DNA of 64,000 nucleotides from Pseudomonas paralactis (GTDB taxonomy: Bacteria > Pseudomonadota > Gammaproteobacteria > Pseudomonadales > Pseudomonadaceae): NCBI RefSeq assembly GCF_001439735.1, contig NZ_JYLN01000004.1:434001-498000 (forward strand), read 5' to 3'. Of this stretch, positions 39,215 through 49,400 are shown one piece after another (position 1 is the stretch's first letter; each line of letters opens with the position of its first letter). The position numbers were made by a program, and so were the translations under genes. The notes under the pieces were generated by a model. The model made no database searches and was not told the DNA's origin. It saw only the letters and a list, made by a program, of their open reading frames with translations.

Positions 39215-41842
39215 ATGGCCGATTGGCAGTCCCTCGATCCCGAGGCCGCTCGTGAAGCGGAAAAATATGAAAACCCTATTCCTAGCCGCGAACTGATCCT
39301 GGCGCACCTCGCCGATCGTGGTTCGCCTGCTAGCCGCGAGCAGTTGGTCGAAGAGTTCGGTCTGACCACCGAAGACCAGCTCGAAGCCCTGCGCCGCCGT
39401 TTGCGTGCGATGGAGCGCGATGCTCAATTGATCTACACCCGTCGTGGCACTTACGCGCCGGTAGACAAGCTCGACCTGATCCTGGGCCGCATTGCCGGCC
39501 ACCGTGACGGCTTCGGCTTCCTGATCCCGGACGACGGCAGTGACGATCTGTTCATGAGCCCGGCGCAAATGCGCCTGGTGTTCGATGGCGATCGTGCCCT
39601 GGCGCGCGTGTCCGGCCTGGACCGTCGCGGTCGTCGTGAAGGCGTGATCGTCGAAGTGGTGTCCCGTGCCCACGAGTCCATTGTCGGCCGTTACTTCGAA
39701 GAAGGCGGCATCGGCTTTGTGGTGCCGGATAATCCGAAGGTCCAGCAGGAAGTGCTGATCACCCCGGGCCGCAATGGCGCCGCCAAGGTCGGCCAGTTCG
39801 TCGAGGTGAAAATCACCCACTGGCCAACCGCGCGCTTCCAGCCCCAGGGCGATATCGTCGAAGTGGTCGGCAACTACATGGCGCCGGGCATGGAAATCGA
39901 CGTTGCCTTGCGCACCTACGATATTCCTCACGTCTGGCCTGAGGCCGTGCTCAAGGAAGCCGCCAAGCTCAAGCCGGAAGTCGAAGAGAAAGACAAAGAA
40001 AAACGCATCGACCTGCGCCATCTGCCGTTCGTCACCATTGACGGCGAAGATGCTCGCGACTTCGATGACGCGGTCTACTGCGAAGCCAAGCCTGGCAAGC
40101 TGCGCCTGTTCTCGGGCGGCTGGAAGCTGTACGTTGCGATTGCCGACGTGTCCAGCTACGTGAAGATCGGTTCGGCCCTGGACAACGAAGCCCAGGTACG
40201 CGGCAACTCCGTGTACTTCCCTGAGCGCGTGATCCCGATGCTGCCTGAGCAGCTGTCCAACGGACTGTGCTCCCTGAACCCGAAAGTCGACCGTTTGGCC
40301 ATGGTGTGCGAGATGACCATCTCCAAAACCGGCGAAATGACTGACTACCAGTTCTTTGAGGCGGTGATCCACTCCCAGGCACGCCTGACCTATAACAAGG
40401 TCAGCACCATTCTGGAAACCCCGAAGACCAGCGAAGCCAAGGCCCTGCGTACCGAATACGCTGGCGTGGTCCCGCACCTCAAGCAGCTGTACTCGCTGTA
40501 CAAGGTGCTGCTGGGCGCGCGTCATACCCGTGGCGCGATCGATTTTGAAACCCAGGAAACCCGGATTGTTTTCGGTTCCGAGCGCAAGATCGCCGCTATC
40601 ACCCCGACCACCCGTAATGATGCGCACAAGCTGATCGAGGAATGCATGCTGGCGGCCAACGTGGCCACTGCCGAGTTCCTCAAGAAGCACGAAATTCCTG
40701 CGCTGTACCGCGTCCACGACGGTCCGCCGCCGGAGCGTCTGGAAAAGCTGCGCGCCTTCCTCGGTGAGCTTGGCCTGTCCCTGCACAAAGGCAAGGACGG
40801 CCCGACGCCCAAGGATTACCAGGCGCTGCTGGCCAGCATCAAAGACCGTCCGGATTACCACGTGATCCAGACCGTGATGCTGCGCTCCTTGAGTCAGGCG
40901 GTGTACAGCGCCGATAACCAGGGCCACTTCGGTCTCAATTACGAAGCGTATACCCACTTCACTTCGCCAATTCGCCGCTACCCGGACTTGCTCACGCACC
41001 GGGCGATCCGCAGCGTGATCCATTCCAAGCAGAACACCCCGCACGTCAAGCGCGCCGGTGCCATGACCATTCCAAAGGCGCGGATCTATCCGTACGACGA
41101 AGCGGCCCTGGAACAGTTGGGCGAGCAGTGCTCCATGAGCGAACGCCGCGCCGACGAAGCCACTCGCGACGTGGTGAACTGGCTCAAGTGCGAGTTCATG
41201 AAGGATCGTGTAGGCGAGTCGTTCCCGGGCGTGATCACCGCAGTAACCGGCTTTGGCCTGTTCGTGGAGCTGACCGACATCTACGTCGAGGGCCTGGTGC
41301 ATGTCACCGCCTTGCCGGGTGATTACTACCACTTCGATCCTGTGCATCACCGCCTGGCGGGCGAGCGCACCGGTCGCAGCTTCCGCTTGGGCGATACCGT
41401 TGAAGTGCAGGTCATGCGTGTCGACCTGGACGAGCGCAAGATTGACTTCGGTATGCCTGACAAGCCGGCAGAGCCTGCGGGTCGTAAAAAACGTGGTGAA
41501 ACCACCGCGCCTGCGTCCAAAGGCAAAGGGGCCACCGCAAAAGCCACGGCCGAGCCTGCACCTGCCAAAACGGCTCGTCGTTCTTCGGCCAAGGACAAGG
41601 CTCCTGAAGCCTACCGTCCAAGCGATGCCGCGGCAAAAAATGCCGAACTGCGCAAAAGCCGCGAGTTGAAGCAGCAGTTGCTCAACGAAGCCAAAAGCGG
41701 TGGTAAAGCGGCGTCTGGGGGAAAGTCCCAAGGGGCGGAAAAACCGTCGAGCAAGCCAAGTAAACATCGTAAAGGCCCGCCTAAAGCGGGCTCTGCCCCC
41801 GCGAAAAGCGGCGGGTCGCGCAAACCTAAGGCCAAGTCATGA
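39215..41842 (+). CDS. rnr: Ribonuclease R
   Basis: 875 residues. A processive 3'-to-5' exoribonuclease that degrades structured RNA. In order: an N-terminal winged-helix segment, two cold-shock domains (about 70-240), the RNB catalytic domain with the DGEDARDFDDAV metal-binding motif near residue 280, an S1 domain (about 665-745), and a Lys/Ala/Ser-rich basic tail of about 120 residues. ATG 39215 has AAGGTGA upstream. It overlaps rlmB by 4 bases (ATGA). Confidence 0.96.
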   Translation: MADWQSLDPEAAREAEKYENPIPSRELILAHLADRGSPASREQLVEEFGLTTEDQLEALRRRLRAMERDAQLIYTRRGTYAPVDKLDLILGRIAGHRDGFGFLIPDDGSDDLFMSPAQMRLVFDGDRALARVSGLDRRGRREGVIVEVVSRAHESIVGRYFEEGGIGFVVPDNPKVQQEVLITPGRNGAAKVGQFVEVKITHWPTARFQPQGDIVEVVGNYMAPGMEIDVALRTYDIPHVWPEAVLKEAAKLKPEVEEKDKEKRIDLRHLPFVTIDGEDARDFDDAVYCEAKPGKLRLFSGGWKLYVAIADVSSYVKIGSALDNEAQVRGNSVYFPERVIPMLPEQLSNGLCSLNPKVDRLAMVCEMTISKTGEMTDYQFFEAVIHSQARLTYNKVSTILETPKTSEAKALRTEYAGVVPHLKQLYSLYKVLLGARHTRGAIDFETQETRIVFGSERKIAAITPTTRNDAHKLIEECMLAANVATAEFLKKHEIPALYRVHDGPPPERLEKLRAFLGELGLSLHKGKDGPTPKDYQALLASIKDRPDYHVIQTVMLRSLSQAVYSADNQGHFGLNYEAYTHFTSPIRRYPDLLTHRAIRSVIHSKQNTPHVKRAGAMTIPKARIYPYDEAALEQLGEQCSMSERRADEATRDVVNWLKCEFMKDRVGESFPGVITAVTGFGLFVELTDIYVEGLVHVTALPGDYYHFDPVHHRLAGERTGRSFRLGDTVEVQVMRVDLDERKIDFGMPDKPAEPAGRKKRGETTAPASKGKGATAKATAEPAPAKTARRSSAKDKAPEAYRPSDAAAKNAELRKSRELKQQLLNEAKSGGKAASGGKSQGAEKPSSKPSKHRKGPPKAGSAPAKSGGSRKPKAKS

Positions 41843-42600
41843 GTCTGGAAAAAATCTACGGCGTGCACGCCGTAGAAGCACTGCTGCGTCACCACCCCAA
41901 GCGCGTCAAGCAGGTTTGGCTGGCAGAAGGTCGCAGCGAGCCGCGTGTGCAGGCGCTGGTCGAACTGGCCACCCAGAACAAGGTTGCCATCGGTCAGGCC
42001 GAACGTCGTGAAATGGACGTGTGGGTAGAAGGCGTTCACCAGGGCGTGGTTGCGGACGTCAGCCCGAGCCAGGTCTGGGGCGAGGCGATGCTCGACGAGC
42101 TGCTCGACCGTACCGAAGGCGCGCCGCTCCTGCTGGTGCTGGACGGCGTCACCGACCCGCACAACCTCGGCGCTTGCTTGCGTTCGGCAGATGCTGCCGG
42201 TGCGCTGGCGGTGATCGTGCCCAAGGACAAATCCGCGACCCTGACGCCGGTGGTGCGTAAGGTCGCCTGCGGTGCGGCGGAAGTGATTCCGCTGGTGGCC
42301 GTGACCAACCTGGCGCGTACCCTGGAGAAACTCCAGCAGCGCGGCCTGTGGGTCGTGGGCACGGCGGGGGAGGCTGAGGTCAGCATTTATGACCAGGACC
42401 TGACCGGCCCGACCATCCTGATCATGGGCGCCGAAGGCAAAGGCATGCGCCGTCTGACGCGTGAGCATTGCGATTACCTGGTGCACCTGCCGATGGCCGG
42501 TAGCGTCAGCAGCCTGAACGTGTCGGTAGCGACGGGCGTGTGCCTGTTCGAGGCCCAGCGTCAGCGTGGGGCCAAGGCTAAGGCCAAGCCCAAGAAGTAA
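41839..42600 (+). CDS. rlmB: 23S rRNA (guanosine-2'-O-)-methyltransferase RlmB
   Basis: 253 residues. A SPOUT (TrmH-class) enzyme that methylates G2251 in 23S rRNA. A small N-terminal substrate-binding domain (YGVHAVEALLRHHP) precedes the knotted SAM domain with DGVTDPHNLGACLRSA, ILIMGAEGKGMRRL and SLNVSVATG motifs. It is translationally coupled to rnr. Confidence 0.96.
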   Translation: MSLEKIYGVHAVEALLRHHPKRVKQVWLAEGRSEPRVQALVELATQNKVAIGQAERREMDVWVEGVHQGVVADVSPSQVWGEAMLDELLDRTEGAPLLLVLDGVTDPHNLGACLRSADAAGALAVIVPKDKSATLTPVVRKVACGAAEVIPLVAVTNLARTLEKLQQRGLWVVGTAGEAEVSIYDQDLTGPTILIMGAEGKGMRRLTREHCDYLVHLPMAGSVSSLNVSVATGVCLFEAQRQRGAKAKAKPKK

Positions 42601-42604
42601 TCAA

Positions 42605-42698
42605 AATGTGGGAGCGGGCTTGCCCGCGATGACGGAGTGTCAGTCGGCAGAGATGTTGCCGGTGCCATGGTCATCGCAGGCAAGCCAGCTCCCACATT
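42605..42698. repeat. REP doublet (hybrid arms)
   Basis: The left arm is AATGTGGGAGCGGGCTTGCC and the right arm is the family-B type ATCGCAGGCAAGCCAGCTCC. The arms pair only in part (GTGGGAGC...CTTGCC..GCGAT), showing that REP subtypes combine in one doublet. Confidence 0.75.
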
Positions 42699-42745
42699 GG
42701 TTTTGTGGTGTTTATTCAGGATTGTTCAAATAATCACCAATTACC

Positions 42746-42774
42746 TTGCGCCGCTTCTCCCCCTTCTCTACAAT
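42746..42774 (+). promoter_or_regulatory. Promoter candidate for the rpsF-rpsR-rplI operon
   Basis: TTGCGC, 17 bases, TACAAT, then a GC-rich TGCGCCCC stretch. The -10 element is good, the -35 element keeps only TTG. The start would lie about 115 bases ahead of rpsF, leaving room for a leader. Confidence 0.5.
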
Positions 42775-42850
42775 TGCGCCCCTTGCCTTCCTGGCAGGCA
42801 CGCATGTGCCTCCCCTGCGGCAAGATCCATAAGTGTCATTCACTCCTTGT

Positions 42851-42871
42851 CTGACCGTTTTTGAGCGGCAG
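42851..42871 (+). promoter_or_regulatory. Possible S6:S18-binding leader element
   Basis: CTGACCG, 8 bases, CGGCAG forms a short stem (CTG/CAG and CCG/CGG) with an unpaired A just before the rpsF start. Leaders of rpsF in many bacteria carry a CCG-containing structure bound by the S6:S18 complex for autoregulation. The fit was judged by eye only. Confidence 0.35.
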
Positions 42872-42894
42872 GCTACAACCCGTAAGGAGCATTC

Positions 42895-43311
42895 ATGCGT
42901 CATTACGAAATCATCTTTTTGGTCCACCCGGATCAAAGCGAGCAAGTCGGCGGCATGGTTGAGCGTTACACCAAGCTGATCGAAGAAGACGGCGGCAAAA
43001 TCCACCGTCTGGAAGATTGGGGCCGTCGTCAACTGGCCTACGCAATCAACAATGTTCACAAGGCTCACTACGTGATGCTGAACGTTGAGTGCACTGGCAA
43101 GGCCCTGGCCGAGCTGGAAGACAACTTCCGCTACAACGATGCAGTGATCCGTAACCTGGTCATCCGTCGCGAAGAAGCCGTTACCGGCCAATCCGAGATG
43201 CTCAAGGCTGAAGAAAACCGCAGTGAGCGCCGTGAGCGTCGCGACCGTCCTGAAGAAGGTGCTGATGATAGCGCTGATGACAGTGACAACAGCGATAACG
43301 CTGACGAGTAA
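42895..43311 (+). CDS. rpsF: 30S ribosomal protein S6
   Basis: 138 residues. The N-terminal [14 protein letters not shown] and [13 protein letters not shown] motifs are typical of S6, which pairs with S18 on the 30S platform. The tail after residue 105 is strongly charged, ending in an Asp/Ser/Asn-rich acidic stretch. In P. fluorescens the C-terminus of RpsF is known to be extended with glutamates by RimK. AAGGAG precedes the ATG. Confidence 0.97.
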   Translation: MRHYEIIFLVHPDQSEQVGGMVERYTKLIEEDGGKIHRLEDWGRRQLAYAINNVHKAHYVMLNVECTGKALAELEDNFRYNDAVIRNLVIRREEAVTGQSEMLKAEENRSERRERRDRPEEGADDSADDSDNSDNADE

Positions 43312-43340
43312 TCCACGGACCTTATTAAGGAGCCTATCAA

Positions 43341-43571
43341 ATGGCACGTTTCTTCCGTCGTCGTAAATTCTGCCGCTTCACCGCTGAAGACGTGAAAGAG
43401 ATCGATTACAAAGATCTCAACACTCTGAAAGCTTATGTATCCGAGACCGGCAAAATCGTTCCAAGCCGTATCACCGGTACCAAAGCACGTTATCAGCGTC
43501 AGCTGGCCACCGCTATCAAGCGCGCCCGCTTCCTGGCCCTGCTGGCCTACACCGACAGCCACGGCCGCTGA
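43341..43571 (+). CDS. rpsR: 30S ribosomal protein S18
   Basis: 76 residues. The [12 protein letters not shown] and [18 protein letters not shown] motifs identify S18. AAGGAG lies 12 bases before the ATG. It sits 29 bases after rpsF, in the standard rpsF-rpsR-rplI cluster. Confidence 0.97.
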
Positions 43572-43607
43572 GACCGGGCAGTCGACAAGTAGTAAGGGAT
43601 TGAATGC

Positions 43608-44501
43608 ATGCGCGCCTTAGCTGAGTTCATCATGCGCGGTCGTGTGCAGGCCACTCTGGTAGTGGCTGGCTGTGCGGCATTGCCGTTGCTTTATTGGTTG
43701 GGTGCTGCCGCAGGTTGCCTTGTGCTGCTGCGGCGCGGTTTGAAGGACGCCCTTGGCGTTCTTGCCCTGGGTTTGTTGCCGGCCTTGATCTGGTGGCTGC
43801 AAATGGGTGATCCACGGGTACTTCTGGTACTGCTGGGGTCATCAAGCCTTGCGTTGGTTTTACGCGCAAGTGAGTCCTGGGTCCGCACGCTGCTGGTCAG
43901 CGTGGCATTGGGGTTGGTGTACTCAGTGATGCTTGGCGCGGCTTTCCGCCCGCAAATCGAGGCGCTGTCGCAGGAAATCGTCAAGATCCTGCCGCTGGCC
44001 CTCGGGGATCTCTACCAGCAATTATCGGTAGATGAGCGAGCGCGGTTTGCGTCACTGATTGCTCCGGTCCTGACCGGCCTGATTGCGGCATTGTTGCAGG
44101 TCGTCAGCGTGCTGAGCCTGATTGTTGGGCGTTATTGGCAGGCGTTGTTGTACAACCCGGGTGGTTTTGGTCGCGAGTTTCGCAGTATCAGAATCCCCGC
44201 GGGGCCGGCGATGTTGCTGCTGGCGTGCATGGTTGTCGGGCCGAACTTCGGTCCACAGATGGCCTTGCTGGCGCCGATTTGCAGCGTACCGCTGGTGTTT
44301 GCCGGGCTGGCCCTGATTCATGGGCTGGTTGCGCGAAAGCGTCTGGCCAGGTTCTGGCTGGTGGGGTTGTACGTCACGCTGTTGCTGTTCATGCAGCTGA
44401 TCTATCCGTTACTCGTGGTTCTGGCCATTGTCGACGGCCTGATTGATTTTCGCGGACGTCTGGCGTCGAAAGATGCCGATAGCGCGAACGGTGAAGGTTA
44501 A
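43608..44501 (+). CDS. DUF2232-type polytopic membrane protein
   Basis: 297 residues with about eight predicted transmembrane helices, including an internal hairpin (VLALLGSSSLALVL region), a conserved-looking charged loop near 120-135 (LSVDERARFASL) and FMQLIYPLLVVLAIVDGLIDFR at the end. It lies between rpsR and rplI with AAGGGA ahead of the ATG, a position where pseudomonads and Bacillus keep a YybS/DUF2232-like gene. The biochemical role is unknown. Confidence 0.75.
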   Translation: MRALAEFIMRGRVQATLVVAGCAALPLLYWLGAAAGCLVLLRRGLKDALGVLALGLLPALIWWLQMGDPRVLLVLLGSSSLALVLRASESWVRTLLVSVALGLVYSVMLGAAFRPQIEALSQEIVKILPLALGDLYQQLSVDERARFASLIAPVLTGLIAALLQVVSVLSLIVGRYWQALLYNPGGFGREFRSIRIPAGPAMLLLACMVVGPNFGPQMALLAPICSVPLVFAGLALIHGLVARKRLARFWLVGLYVTLLLFMQLIYPLLVVLAIVDGLIDFRGRLASKDADSANGEG

Positions 44502-44519
44502 AAGTTAGAGGATTTTCAC

Positions 44520-44966
44520 ATGCAACTGATCCTTCTGGAAAAAGTCGCCAACCTGGGCAACCTGGGCGACAAAGTGAACGTTAAGGCCGGCTACGGTCGT
44601 AACTACCTGCTGCCATACGGCAAAGCCACCGCTGCAACCGCTGCCAACCTGGCTGCGTTTGAAGAGCGTCGCGCTGAGCTGGAAAAAGCCGCAGCAGACA
44701 AAAAAGCATCGGCCGAAACTCGCGCTGCCCAACTGGCTGAGCTGGAAGTGACTATCACTGCCACCGCCGGTGACGAAGGCAAGCTGTTCGGTTCGATCGG
44801 CACCCACGACATCGCTGATGCACTGACCGCCTCCGGCGTTGAAGTGCAGAAGAGCGAAGTTCGTCTGCCGAACGGCACCATCCGCAACGTAGGCGAATTC
44901 GACGTAGCCGTGCACCTGCACGCCGAAGTTGAAGCCACCGTACGCGTTGTCGTGGTAGCAGCTTAA
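44520..44966 (+). CDS. rplI: 50S ribosomal protein L9
   Basis: 148 residues. The N-terminal domain begins [22 protein letters not shown], then the long connecting helix ([19 protein letters not shown]) and a C-terminal RNA-binding domain. This is the full bacterial L9 length. AGAGGA precedes the ATG. A terminator follows. Confidence 0.97.
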   Translation: MQLILLEKVANLGNLGDKVNVKAGYGRNYLLPYGKATAATAANLAAFEERRAELEKAAADKKASAETRAAQLAELEVTITATAGDEGKLFGSIGTHDIADALTASGVEVQKSEVRLPNGTIRNVGEFDVAVHLHAEVEATVRVVVVAA

Positions 44967-45013
44967 GTCGCACCTAACTGACTGGCACCTCGCGTGTCAG
45001 CCGGTTAACATCG

Positions 45014-45051
45014 GGCACGATCCTGTTTACAGGTCGTGCCTTTTGTTTTTC
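45014..45051 (+). terminator. Rho-independent terminator after rplI
   Basis: GGCACGA / TCGTGCC with an inner CCTG / CAGG stem around TTTA, followed by TTTTGTTTTT. It separates the ribosomal operon from dnaB, although read-through is possible. Confidence 0.88.
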
Positions 45052-45076
45052 TACACACCCCTAATTCCAAGTGGCC

Positions 45077-46474
45077 ATGAACGAAATCTCCGCTCCTGAG
45101 CAATACGATCTGCAAACCGCTGCCCTGAAGGTGCCGCCGCATTCCATCGAGGCCGAACAGGCCGTGCTCGGTGGCTTGATGCTGGACAACAACGCCTGGG
45201 AACGCGTGCTGGATCAAGTCTCGGACGGTGACTTCTATCGCCATGACCATCGCCTGATCTTCCGCGCCATCGCCAAGCTGGCCGACCAGAACTCACCGAT
45301 CGACGTGGTGACCCTGGCCGAGCAACTGGACAAGGAAGGCCAGACCTCCCAAGTGGGCGGCCTGGGCTACCTGGGTGAGCTGGCGAAAAACACGCCGTCC
45401 GTCGCCAACATCAAGGCGTATGCGCAGATCGTTCGCGAGCGCGCCACCCTGCGCCAGTTGATCGGCATCAGCACCGAAATCGCCGACAGCGCCTTCAACC
45501 CCGAAGGCCGCACCGCCGCCGAGATCCTCGACGAGGCCGAGCGCCAGATCTTCCAGATCGCCGAAGCACGGCCCAAGACCGGCGGCCCGGTCAGCGTCAA
45601 CGACCTGTTGACCAAAGCCATCGACCGCATCGACACCCTGTTCAACACCGACGCGGCCATTACCGGTATTTCCACCGGCTACACCGACCTCGACGAAAAG
45701 ACCAGCGGCCTGCAGCCGTCCGACTTGATCATCGTCGCTGGCCGTCCGTCGATGGGTAAAACCACCTTTGCGATGAACCTGGTGGAAAACGCTGTTTTGC
45801 GCAGCGACAAGGCGGTACTGGTGTACTCCCTTGAGATGCCAGGTGAATCGCTGATCATGCGTATGCTTTCGTCGCTTGGTCGTATCGACCAGACCAAAGT
45901 GCGTTCCGGTCAACTTGAGGATGACGACTGGCCGCGCCTGACCTCGGCGGTCAACCTGCTCAACGACCGCAAGCTGTTCATCGATGACACCGCTGGTATC
46001 AGCCCCTCCGAAATGCGTGCGCGTACGCGCCGTCTGGTGCGCGAGCACGGCGACATCGCGCTGATCATGATCGACTACCTGCAGTTGATGCAGATCCCGG
46101 GCTCCAGCGGCGACAACCGCACCAACGAGATTTCCGAAATCTCTCGTTCCTTGAAGGCGCTGGCCAAGGAATTCAATTGCCCGGTGGTGGCGCTGTCCCA
46201 GCTCAACCGCTCCCTGGAGCAACGCCCCAACAAGCGCCCGGTGAACTCCGACTTGCGTGAATCCGGAGCGATCGAGCAGGACGCCGACGTGATCATGTTC
46301 GTGTACCGCGACGAGGTCTATCACCCCGAAACGGAACACAAAGGCATTGCCGAGATCATCATCGGCAAACAGCGGAACGGGCCGATCGGCTTTATCCGCC
46401 TGGCGTTCATCGGCAAGTACACGCGCTTTGAAAACCTGGCGCCGGGCAGTTACAACTTCGACGACGACGAGTAA
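45077..46474 (+). CDS. dnaB: Replicative DNA helicase DnaB
   Basis: 465 residues. The hexameric helicase of the replication fork. An N-terminal DnaG-interaction domain (PPHSIEAEQAVLGGLML) is followed by the RecA-like ATPase with Walker A AGRPSMGKTTFAM near residue 220, Walker B LIMIDYLQLM and DLRESGAIEQDAD. ATG 45077 is chosen; GTG 45071 two codons earlier is equally in frame. No intein. It is convergent with the large effector gene, 13 bases away. Confidence 0.96.
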   Translation: MNEISAPEQYDLQTAALKVPPHSIEAEQAVLGGLMLDNNAWERVLDQVSDGDFYRHDHRLIFRAIAKLADQNSPIDVVTLAEQLDKEGQTSQVGGLGYLGELAKNTPSVANIKAYAQIVRERATLRQLIGISTEIADSAFNPEGRTAAEILDEAERQIFQIAEARPKTGGPVSVNDLLTKAIDRIDTLFNTDAAITGISTGYTDLDEKTSGLQPSDLIIVAGRPSMGKTTFAMNLVENAVLRSDKAVLVYSLEMPGESLIMRMLSSLGRIDQTKVRSGQLEDDDWPRLTSAVNLLNDRKLFIDDTAGISPSEMRARTRRLVREHGDIALIMIDYLQLMQIPGSSGDNRTNEISEISRSLKALAKEFNCPVVALSQLNRSLEQRPNKRPVNSDLRESGAIEQDADVIMFVYRDEVYHPETEHKGIAEIIIGKQRNGPIGFIRLAFIGKYTRFENLAPGSYNFDDDE

Positions 46475-46479
46475 CTAAC

Positions 46480-46497
46480 GGCCGAGATCATTCGGCC
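46480..46497. terminator. Shared hairpin between dnaB and the effector gene
   Basis: GGCCGA / TCGGCC around a 6-base loop, beginning 6 bases after the dnaB stop and containing the stop codon of the opposite gene. It is short, without a T run, and could act on both strands. Confidence 0.45.
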
Positions 46498-49400
46498 AGT
46501 TCTTGTCGAGTCAGCGTCTGGATCAGTTCTGCCTCTTCAATCGCGAGCAAGGCTTGCTGACTGTCGGTTTGCTCCTTGTAGGCGGTCTCGGGGAGTTGCT
46601 GCGCGGCAAAACTGTTGTGCAACGCCTCAAGACGTTCCTGATAAGGCTGGCGCTGTACTTCGAATTGCGCCTGGTATTTGTTGGTGATGTACACCTGCCA
46701 AAACTCCCTGGACACCAGCGCCTGGAATTCTTCGGGCGAGTTATCCAGCGCGATGACGGCTTCATAGGCGCTGTCCAGCATTGTCTGCGTAACGCCGGCC
46801 AGTTGAGTGAAGGCGGTACTCGGCGGTTGCCCCGGCAGTTGCAGGCGCTCCTTGAGGCCATGACGATAGGCCAGCCTGATTTCGACTTCCTCGCCCAAAC
46901 GGCGGCGGTGGGGGCGTTTGTCTGTTTCCGACACGGCCGGATCGTTGACGATGGCTTCGCTGCGCTGGATGTCGGCCGAGGCGATCTTGTCGACTTCATG
47001 CAAACGGAACAGGCCTTTGGATAATGTCGATAAGTGCACGCCTTGTGACTGATCCATGGCTTGGCTGCGCGCTCTGTAGACCAGCACGGTGGTCTCCAGG
47101 TTACCGAAAGAGAAAGCCGCCCGATCACAACATGTTGGCTCTCCCGCGCGGTCGAAAATTTCCTTGCGCAGGGCTTCCGATTGCGGGCTGTTTTCACTGA
47201 TCGCGTCGATGACCTCCCACACTCTGCGTTGGTAATCTGCCTGGCCGGCGTCGAGGCGTTCGAGGCGATTGAGCAAGTTGAAGAAGGGGTCGGCGTTTGG
47301 TTGTTCACGCAGCACATTCCACTGCGTTCTCCTGGCGTGAAGTCGGTCTGGAGCAAGGCCTGCGGTTAAGCGGCGAAACGACTCGTCGCCACGGTTTCTG
47401 AATGCACTTTGCCCTCTGTTTTGCAGGGCTGAAGTTACCAGGCGGTTCGGTCGTTCGGCGTCGGTTATACCCGCAGCGGTCAATCGCTCGCCGTACCTGG
47501 TAAGCCGCGCCAACGTGTCGTCGGACAATGGGTTGCGGGTTACGATAGTTATGTTATTGACGTGCGCTGATTGCGCCAGGCGAGCATCCGTCGGTTCGAT
47601 GACAGAGTCTGGAATCTCTGAAATCCGATTACCCACCAGATTTATCGTGTCCAGTAACGGTTGCTCGCTCAGGCCGGTAGGCCAGGTATCGATACCTGTA
47701 TTCCCCAGGTTGATCGAGCGTATATCCGGCATCTGGCTGAAGTCCGGTGCTATACCCAGCTGTTGATTTCCATTTATCCATAGGGCTCTGAGGGTGACGC
47801 GCTCGGACAGAATACGTGCGGTCTCCTGGGTAAGGCGGATCTGGTTGTTCTGCAGAAATAGTTTGGTAAGGCCACGCATTTCCCCCAGCGCCGGGGGAAG
47901 TTCCCTGAGCTGATTGTCGGTCATGCTTAGCCAGCGCACGTGTCGGAATTGTGTGAGAAACCCCTCCGGAGAAGCACTCAGGCCCATATTGTTCAATTTG
48001 AGCGAGCCTACATGGCTGAAGTCAGCGTCTATATCCGGCAAACTCGACAGTCTCAGGCCACTGAGGTCGAGTTCCAGGCCGATCGGTGTTCCGTCATGGG
48101 CATGTACCTGGGGCGCTTCCCGTCTCCAGCAATTCAGGATGCGCTCTCGGGCGGTGTGCCTATCGTTTCGATTCACGGCGTTCTCCGCCAACTCGCCTGC
48201 GCGGATGTAGGCCTGGCGTTGCCCTCCACCTGAGAATACCCAAGCGCTTAACTGGGTCCGCAGTTGGCTGAGCTCGTGTTCCAGTCGGCTCAATTCAGCT
48301 TCCACTGTGGCTTCGGGAAAGCCCCATAAGAAGTCACGAGCCTGTCGCAGGGTCTTGTTCGGGTACATTTCGAGATAGCGCTCCACCCGCGGATTCTTAC
48401 AGTCAAAGGCCCCTTCGATTGCTCCAACGATCAGGTCAGGGTGGTTGTCTTTCATGAGCCGCCAGTAGGTGTCGAATTTTCTCCAGTACTGGTCGGGGAA
48501 GGGGTTGCCCTGGAGCAGCGTGACGTTGTTGATTCTGGCAATGGCGGGGAGCTGGTCGATCGTCGGGTTCAAGTTTATCGCGGGAACCTCGCGCAATTGG
48601 TTGCTGAGCAAGTCCACTTTTGTCAGGCCGGTCTTGTTCTGTAGTCCGGTCGGCCACTGATCTATCTTTGTGCCCCTCAGGTCCAATGTTTTCAGGTTGG
48701 GCATTGCGCTGAAGTCGGGGGTTATCCCCAGCGGGTTTTCCGACAAGTCGATATGCTCAAGCCGGGTGAGTCCCGATAGCTTTAACGCGCTTTGTGCATC
48801 CAGCCGGATTCGATTCGAACTCAGGTTCAACGTAGTCAGGTTGCTCAGGTCACCTACTGCGCCGGGGAGTTTGTCGAGGGTGGAGTGAGTAATGCGCAAC
48901 CGTTCCAGGTGACGGAAATTGCCGATAAATGTATCGGCCGTGTCCGACCAGTCAATTGATACCAGATCCAGTTCCAGTACATGGCTGAAGTCTGCTTTCA
49001 ACGCGGGAAGCACTTTGGTACCCGAGGGCATTTTAAAGGACGTTCCGGTCTCTCGGCGCCAACAGCGTTTGATCTGCTCGGTCACGACGGTCGCCCAGCC
49101 GGCGGGTTGGGAGGTGTCCGCCCGCCCCCATGCCTTCAGCGCTTGTTTGAGGTTTCTATATTCGGCTTCCCGCTCAGTCAGCCCGCTTGCTACGTCGTCT
49201 CCCAGCGTGCGAATAAAAGCGCTTACCTGCTCGGCGTTAAAGGACGGGAAGAGCTTTTGCACGCGACGCTGCGGACTGAGCATCTGATGGGCGGCGGCAG
49301 TTAACCGGTCAGCCACTTGCCGGTGGAACGACCAGCCGTGTTCCGAGCGGCGCATACCACCTGATGCGCCGATAACGGCGGTGACCCACAGGTTCGCCGC

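Noticed and set aside
39212..41767. 851-codon open frame opposite rnr
   Set aside because: Antisense shadow of rnr without start signals or known motifs.
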